Source of the DNA: Ditylenchus dipsaci
Lineage: Eukaryota; Nematoda; Chromadorea; Rhabditida; Anguinidae
Direction of reading: 5' to 3'
Assembly (NCBI GenBank): GCA_004194705.1
Contig: SADC01000202.1
Span: 186,001 to 250,000 of the forward strand
Length of the DNA: 64,000 nt
The position numbers and the translations under genes were made by a program. Below the pieces are notes generated by a model, which saw only the letters and a program-made list of their open reading frames with translations, made no database searches and was not told the DNA's origin. Positions 58,101 through 64,000 of this stretch are shown one piece after another. Position 1 is the stretch's first letter, and each line of letters opens with the position of its first letter.

Positions 58101-59330
58101 TTTTCAATTTTCTCTTATAAAAGTCACCAATTGCCTTCTAACACATTTTGGGTCATTTTAGAAGTTAACAAGCATTTTGAAAGCTTGGATTTTTTCATTC
58201 TGAGTTTTTTCAGAAGGCAATATCTTAACACTCAAATTTCAATTTTCTTTCCTGTAAATAGAATTTTGTAGCGCTTGACCTGTGCTACACCACAAAATTT
58301 ACAGGTTTAAAAAATTTATAAAAATTTTTGACCGATAATTGGAAATTTAGGGATTTGAAATTGAGGTTTTGAGTTTTGTCGCTTTGTTCATAATTTTTGT
58401 ATTAGCAATAAAATCTTAATATACCATTTGATAGAGAATTGGCAGGGCTACAAAATGACATGAAGTTTAAAAAAGAGTAATATAAAAATGGTCTAACGGC
58501 CCTTTTGAAGCTTAGGGTTTTTTCTTCTAGGACACCCTGTAATAAAAAATAACTCGATTGATCTCTTTACAATTTGACTTGGTTGATATCACTTCTGCCG
58601 AAAATTTTAATTTTGGCAGCAAAATTCAAGCAAAATTTTATTTCGAATTTTAGCCCGCCAACATACATGGTCTAAGGTAATTTATACCAGTGTAAATTAA
58701 AGTGTGTGGTTGTAATTCAAGGCTGTTCCTTAGATTTCTGATAATTCATAGTGGATCATTGATAGGATTTGTGGTTGACTAACTTTTAGTATTCTGACGT
58801 TAAAAGTTGGCTGAAAAACACTAAGTGGTGAGTCTACAATAATAACAATAGACCACTAAGGTGAAAGTAGGGTATTTTATAACCGAAAGTCACTTATTTT
58901 ACAAGTTAATGATTGATTTTTTTATAAATAGTTTATAAAATCTGAATCTTTCTACTTTTCGGATTAGGATAACCAAGGCCAACTGGCAAAAGGTCGCAAA
59001 AATAAAGCTAAAAAAATTGACGTTTTTTGAGTGGTGGATAATAGATTGTCGACCGTACACCACTATCAATCAATCAGAATTCTAGGTAATGGACTCGCTG
59101 TAAATCCACCTAAATATTGTTTTTCAGCCTGGCTGGGACCAGACTGTTGCATACACGGGTAGGCTTGTCTTTTTCACCTTAAATGGTTTGATACCTTTCC
59201 AATGACTCTAATTACAGTACCTCTAATCAAAAAGATGCAATCTAGAATCTTGGTTAACAATGTCCTTTTCATTTCATTTTTCAGCAAATATTTTGTTCAG
59301 GTGCCTACAGAGCTGTCAAAACTCAAGTAA
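55126..59330 (+). CDS. NIPSNAP family mitochondrial protein
   Basis: NIPSNAP proteins are mitochondrial and act as mitophagy signals when exposed on the surface. Exons: a probable leader exon 55126-55194 (MALFRTFPSQLYKR, presequence-like, linkage uncertain), then 55504-55672, 55724-55776, 55900-55938, 55974-56033, 56082-56116, 56168-56265, 56326-56370, 57338-57395, 57446-57484, 57536-57566, 57625-57653, 57701-57739, 57796-57844, 58654-58676, 59128-59158, 59218-59252, 59301-59330. Family blocks are strong: PEYLKAYKNYSEEV, GNQDQVVNLWKY, FSYWGEPQPRD, HIYDLRSYVLK, PGSMIEWAMPG, GGFFAQIGQLY, HLWAYKG, GWDQTVAYTVPLI, MQSRILVP. One phase mismatch remains at 55938/55974. For 57566/57625 the conserved frame requires a weak GTCAAA donor. 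The start is unproven; ATG 55504 is the first Met in the continuous frame. Confidence 0.9.
56696..57170. mobile_element. Tigger-like MITE, variable box TAAGCACACC
   Basis: CAGTCGACTCTCGATATAAG and its inverse between TA duplications, with many internal TCGATATAAGCACAC boxes and the GGTCCCCAGAG motif. It fills the large NIPSNAP intron between exons 56326-56370 and 57338-57395. Confidence 0.85.
57845..58653. other. NIPSNAP intron with a fragment of the CAGGGTG foldback family
   Basis: 58260-58545 shares GTAGCGCTTGACC-type boxes, TAATATACCATTTG and CTAACGGCCC..GGGTTTTTTC..CACCCTG with the right arm of 52237-54606. No gene. Confidence 0.5.
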
Positions 59331-59502
59331 ACTGGTGTGGCAAACACATATAGCACCAGACAATAGTTTTTTGAAATTATTATGAAAATGTACAAATGCT
59401 CTGTGGAGATCGTAAGGCACCCCAAATTGCCGTGGAATTACGTGTGTTAAGTTAGGAAAAAGAAAAATAATGAAGTAAGCAATCTCTGTTTTATTCTGTA
59501 AA

Positions 59503-59508
59503 AATAAA
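59503..59508 (+). terminator. Poly(A) signal of NIPSNAP
   Basis: AATAAA 173 nt past the NIPSNAP stop and about 117 nt before the SNAP29 5' splice acceptor, the spacing expected between genes of a nematode operon. Confidence 0.6.
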
Positions 59509-59610
59509 ATTATTTGGGTGATTTTCATATTTGTGGACACAGCTGGTTTGAAGCATTAATTTACTTGTACTTGTATTTCTTTTAAAATTAAGTTGATAAA
59601 TTTGTGTTTA

Positions 59611-59634
59611 AAAATTGTGTTACAGCAAATCAGA
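59611..59634 (+). promoter_or_regulatory. Probable trans-splice acceptor for SNAP29
   Basis: A polypyrimidine-poor TTGTGTTACAG acceptor ends at 59625, nine bases before the SNAP29 ATG, with no upstream coding exon needed. In nematodes this would receive a spliced leader (SL2-type if operonic). Confidence 0.5.
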
Positions 59635-61876
59635 ATGTCCAACCCCTTTGACGAAGATGATTCTCGTAAAGGACTCGGCCTAGGTTAGTAAATTAAGTTT
59701 GTGTACATACTTCCTGTCTTTTTCTGTCTAGTTTCCTGCCAATTTTTACTTTCAAAATTTTTTGAATATTTTCTGACTTCCAACCAATTTTAAGTTTTCT
59801 TGTATACAGGACGTTCAAACTTTTCCAGACACATTGGTTTTGGTCATATATTTTTTTATTCGCAAAAAAATTCTAACCGGCCACTCATTCGGAAGCTCAG
59901 AGTCTAGGATTTCGTTTAAAAAAATAGTTGATAGATTGGACAGTGATAATGCTGGGTTTATGAACATTGTAATCGATTTTTTCGTGGGTACTTGATTTGA
60001 GTGGTCCGTCAATTCAAAAAGATATGGCCAAAACAAATTTGTATGGAAAAGTTCGAGCACCGTATATTTTAACAAACGCATTTTTTACTTTTATCTTATA
60101 TATGGATAAGGCTTTTTAGTGTTGGTTTGTTTTAGCTTACAAATTAGTAATAGCCAACTTGAGATTTTAACTTGAGCTGATCACCAGGTTGTACACTGAA
60201 TTGAGACTTGATTGTATCTTATTGTAGACCCCGTCAAGAGCTATACTATGGGCAACAGCATTGAAGATGAAGTTGCGGATTATGAGAAAGAAATAGAGAA
60301 GTATATGCAAAAGTCATTGGATAGTACAGGTATGCGGCCTAATTCATGGTGGGAAAAAATATTAGATTTTCTTTAGGTCGTTCACGTCAAGTAACTTTTT
60401 TATTATAAATCAAAAAATACTTGACACTTGTTTTCTTTTTAGCAATTGGAGTCTTCCGAGCAATTAGCCACTAGCACTGCTCAGGTTTTTTTGATTACTG
60501 TCTCAATTAGCTCTTCATATTACGATTCGTGGTTTAGAACCTTCTAGAACAACGTGAGAAACTGGAGAGGACAGAGAAGAATTTGGACGAAATACATCAA
60601 ACAACTCAAGTAACGTTTTTTCGTTTTGGCATCGTGAGACCAGTCTAAAAGATGGCTAGATTTGCTAAATTACAATAAATTTTTTAGTGATTGGGTAGCT
60701 CTTTTATAGCAGTATATATTGAGGTTGTCCTGGACTTTAATGCATTTTTTAGTTTGGTGCCCCTGCGATATTATCATGACCCAAGTGTTACCCAATATGC
60801 TAACTTCACTTTTTTTATTGCCTTTTATTATTAGCTCTTTACGAAATCGATCAGTTTTTAGAAACAGTTCCAGTTAATCTTCTGATTTTGAATATAGACT
60901 TGTTTTTGTGGATGCACCCTAATGTGTTAGGCGCTTCAAAAGTTGTCCAAAACTAAAAACTTTTAAATATGTTTGTTGCAACAAAAAGTTTAATTAATTG
61001 GGTGAAAAATATGAAATTTGTTGTAAAAACTAAGGAGATTTTCTTTGCAGCTAACACAACGGAGTCTGAACAGTTTGAAGTCTGTGTTTGGAGGTAAAAC
61101 TGTTTTTGAACTAAGTTTTGTTTTTATAGTTATTATATTGACAGGCTTTTTCAAAAATAAGTTCTCTAAAGCTCCCAAATCCAATCAGGTGGTGCACATT
61201 ATTATATTTTCAGTATAAAGCGTGTATTTCCAGGACGTTCCATCGTCAAAGTCAGAGAATCAGTTAAGGTACGTGAGTAAACTAACTAGCATAACGTTCA
61301 ATACGGCATAATATGTAATTCTATCACCATCACCGATATGTTTATTTCTGCGTTTAGCAAAGTGGTAGAGGAAGTACAAGGAAGTGTAGACCGTGCAGCG
61401 GGATCGAATCAGCAGTCCCTCAGTAGCACTTCACGCAATCAAATTAAAGGAACGCGATGGGAAGCTATGGATAATGAAATCGACGAAAATCTCAGTTAGT
61501 TTTAACCGTGGAAAACATTTTAATTGAAATTTAGCTATAAAATTTATTTATAATTAGGAAGTCATGCGCCCTTAAGCTAAATAAACAAGCAGCTAGTAAT
61601 CGATTGACAAAAATGAAAAACGTTTTGTTTATATTCTATAAAATTCATTTTTAGATGATATGAGTGCTCAACTAGCTCGTCTGCGAACCCTTGGAAGTGC
61701 CCTTGGCGATGAAGTGGAAGATCAGGTACAGTTCCACTCTTAAATCTTCTTAAATACTTCTTTGTGTTTTACAGAACAAAATGTTGGATCGTATTCATAC
61801 CAAAGCTGACCGAAACGATGGGGTGATTCGCCACCAAGACTCTCAAATGAAGAACTTGCTTGGTTACAAAAGCTAA
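59635..61876 (+). CDS. snap-29: SNAP29 (Qbc-SNARE)
   Basis: Cytosolic Qbc-SNARE that supplies two helices to SNARE bundles for autophagosome-lysosome and endosome fusion. Eleven exons join in perfect phase to 236 residues: 59635-59683, 60228-60329, 60377-60390, 60443-60484, 60538-60609, 61051-61093, 61145-61188, 61234-61268, 61358-61494, 61655-61725, 61775-61876. The N-terminus MSNPFDEDD carries an NPF motif, as in SNAP29 of animals (an EH-domain ligand). The Qb helix covers SSEQLATSTAQNLLEQREKL and LNSLKSVFGG. The Qc helix covers SAQLARLRTLGSALGDEVED then QNKMLDRI, with a zero-layer Gln. There is no Cys cluster for palmitoylation, unlike SNAP25. Exon 3 is only 14 nt. It lies 304 nt after the NIPSNAP stop. 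Confidence 0.95.
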
Positions 61877-62169
61877 ACCAACATCATCATGGAGACTTGG
61901 TCATTTCGAAAAATTTCCCTATTTTCTGTAATTTGTGCTTTGTTTACCTGCCCTTTTACTTCCTACAGCAAACAGAAAGTACGTTTTAGCAAATGTCTAA
62001 AAATACCAATATGCGTGGGCTTTTTGATTTTTGAAAAAAATGACTGATTTTGATTCCTCAATCTAGTGTGTGATTTAAGATGTATCTTTCGGTTAAATAA
62101 TATTTTCCAATTTTTGAAAAGGCAGTCCATAAATTTCATTATTTTCGTTACTTTGAACAATACCCGTTA

Positions 62170-62326
62170 CAGTCAAAATCTCTGTTATCCGACACTCCGG
62201 TTATTTGGTACCCACGGTTATCGGGCACCCTAAATTCTCTGTGTTTGGTTGATGTTTACCTTCACCGATACCCTGGGTTATCTGGCACCCTAGAACCGGA
62301 CCCAAGAAGTGTCGGATAACTCAGGA
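62170..62326. mobile_element. Tigger-like MITE remnant, variable box TTATCCGACACTCC
   Basis: TA then CAGTCAAAATCTCTGTTATC. The internal GGTTATCGGGCACCC boxes and right arm AGTGTCGGATAACTCAGG remain, but the final CAG end is lost. Confidence 0.65.
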
Positions 62327-62329
62327 TTA

Positions 62330-63598
62330 AACGAATATTTTGTTTTGATTTATTTGAACAGCTTTTTCGAAGCTGAAAGTGAAACTTTCAAAAAGCAATA
62401 TGTTTAGAATCGAAAAGAAAAGATTGATTCGCATGGATATTAGACTTTCCGGTTTTCTCCAAAAATATTTGAAGTCCATGTTTGTTCTGGGTTTTTCTAT
62501 AAAAATCTAAAACCTATATTCTGTTGCCTAACTCCCTCTCATAAAAAGTGCTATTATGTTTTGTGAAAAAATTCTTCTGTTTTTAACATAAGTTTTTCTT
62601 GTGCTATATTTTGTGAGTTTTTGGTGTAAAATTGGCAAGATTTGCATGAAAATCAACCATCAAAATAAATATCTGTGATTTACAGTTTTATAAACAACAA
62701 TATTTAATGAATATTTTGGTACTTCTTCGGTTTACACCCCTCTCCTCTCACAACTCCTAAATTTTCGAAAAGTGACACAAATCTTCGTCATAAACTACTT
62801 TTTATGCGAAAGAAACAAGAAATATTGCTAAACACTTTCTGATTTGAAAATTTTAATTTTTTTTAAGATTTCGCTTTCAATTTCTCAAAGATAGATGGTC
62901 TTTTCAGGTTTATTTGAGGTTATTTTTTGATGATTTTATCACATAAAGCTTAATTTAGGTTTAGGTAAAAAAAAATACGCCAGCGTATGTTAGGACAGAC
63001 ATATTCTCTAACTAAAAAGTGACAAAAAGAAGTTTGAGTTGAGTCAATTAAGCATAACAAGTAGTTTATAACGTATATTTGTGTCACTTTTCAAAAATTT
63101 AGGGGGAAGGGGGGGGGTAGTGCGTAAACTGAAGAAGTAATATTTGAATAAGTAACAGAAAACTGGCTTTTCTACTTCAATTTTTTACCTTTTTTGGTTT
63201 GTCGTAAAGTGATCTGTTTTTTACAATAAATAACTCTTTCATTTTATTTAATTAATTCATATAAAATAAACTAGACAAATCATAATATACATTGTTTATT
63301 ACAAAATTAACTCGACAAACACTTATATAAAAAAATATTTTAAGATGTTTGAACAGTGCCAATTCTTCTCGGTCTTTCATAAATAGGATAGTCAGCCAGA
63401 AACGCGAAACATTTTACTCTTTTTACCACCAAGCAGAACAATCTAGTACTTGCTACTAAAATTAAGCAAATAAATAAATAAATACAATGCAGGAATTTCC
63501 CGCCCTGTATTACAATCCGTATTTTTTTGACGGAGAAGCGTTTCGCCCTTTTTTATGATATTATTTGGTAGGCAGAGGGACAATTGATGTTTTGAGTT
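62330..63598. other. 3' flank of SNAP29, with one foldback
   Basis: AT-rich. ACTTCTTCGGTTTACACCCC at 62723 and its near inverse at about 63112-63138, with AAATTTTCGAAAAGTGACAC and its inverse at 63081-63100, mark an imperfect foldback of about 62720-63140. No gene. Confidence 0.5.
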
Positions 63599-63734
63599 TT
63601 AATTTTGGCTACGGCTAGTTTCCCTATACTTCCTAACATATTGGCGGACAATCAAGAACGCATGCTGTACATAGGGACAAGTGACCTCATCCTTTATTAT
63701 TTCGTCACCAACTCCTTCGGTTCTCAGACATCTT
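63599..63734 (-). CDS. Terminal exon of an unrecognised protein
   Basis: After a TTGTAG acceptor, 45 codons run to TAA: RCLRTEGVGDE, then KDEVTCPYVQHAFLIVRQYV, then RKYRETSRSQN. The mix of residues and single clean stop suggests a real C-terminal exon of a gene entering from the right on the minus strand. No family recognised. Confidence 0.4.
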
Positions 63735-63941
63735 CTACAATTGACTTGTCACCGAAAAGAACTAATTAACAAAAATTGCTTTTGTTTTCATTATATTGCA
63801 ATCTATTATCATTATTAAGTGTTCATTATCAAAAATTCTCAAAAGTTGTGTTCAAAGTTGAAACTTTCATTAAATCAAAAGTGCTCTTTTCGGTAAGGTT
63901 TGGAAAAGTTCGTAAAGTCAAGAGTTTTTTAAAACCATTTA

Positions 63942-64000
63942 CAGTCGACGCTCGTTTTAGTGTTCACTCTGGGGCCGCTCTAGGTGAACACTAAATCGGG
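63942..64000. mobile_element. Left end of another Tigger-like element, cut by the window
   Basis: TA then CAGTCGACGCTCGTTTTAG, variable box TGTTCACTC and its inverse GTGAACACTAAATCGGG. Confidence 0.75.

Noticed and set aside
58790..59020. Candidate extra NIPSNAP exons (YSDVKSWLKNTKW and a following block)
   Set aside because: Exon 58676 joins exon 59128 in phase and matches the family without any insertion.

Overview
This window looks like a repeat-choked, AT-rich animal nuclear genome, most likely a nematode. Genes are cut into many small exons (14-400 nt) by short GT-AG introns (about 45-60 nt) or by introns stretched by transposons. A NIPSNAP gene is followed directly by a SNAP29 gene, a neighbourhood I recall from the C. 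elegans K02D10 locus. A small secreted Gly/Met/Asn-rich protein also fits a nematode. The species cannot be named from the sequence.

Layout. 1-4143 (-): a LanC-like (LANCL) gene whose 3' end lies off the left edge. 4874-12345 (+): an orthologue of vertebrate C12orf4/FERRY3, divergent from LANCL and split by repeat-filled introns. 14388-15101 (-): the small secreted protein. 15.1-27.5 kb: almost purely repeats (hAT, piggyBac-like and other foldback elements, minisatellites), including a decayed hAT transposase at 24.9-26.6 kb with a perfect 8-bp target duplication. 27546-30405 (-): a helical-repeat protein resembling the N-terminal part of EXD3/Mut-7 but lacking the nuclease domain. 32016-33539 (-): a two-pore-domain (K2P/TWK) potassium channel. 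34.4-51.9 kb: foldback and inverted-repeat elements and a 3.85-kb MULE with tandem-repeat termini and a 9-bp target duplication. 51926-61876 (+): mitochondrial SSB, then NIPSNAP, then SNAP29, closely spaced with poly(A) signals between them, an arrangement that fits a nematode operon. 63599-63734 (-): a probable terminal exon of an unknown gene.

Functional links. mtSSB (mtDNA replication) and NIPSNAP (mitochondrial surface/mitophagy) are both mitochondrial, while SNAP29 is the autophagosome/endosome Qbc-SNARE, so co-transcription of the last three would join mitochondrial upkeep and autophagic fusion. The other genes show no functional linkage.

Transposons are the other main content. I can support seven hAT insertions with 8-bp target duplications (one imperfect), six TTAA-flanked elements, nine Tigger-type elements that share one TIR head but carry different following boxes, two MULE insertions with 9-bp duplications plus a third MULE-like foldback, a mariner relic, a 1.2-kb Tc1-like palindrome and a nearly 1-kb-arm inverted repeat. 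Several genes show single-base frame breaks against family homology, so either the assembly has indels or some splice sites were not identified.
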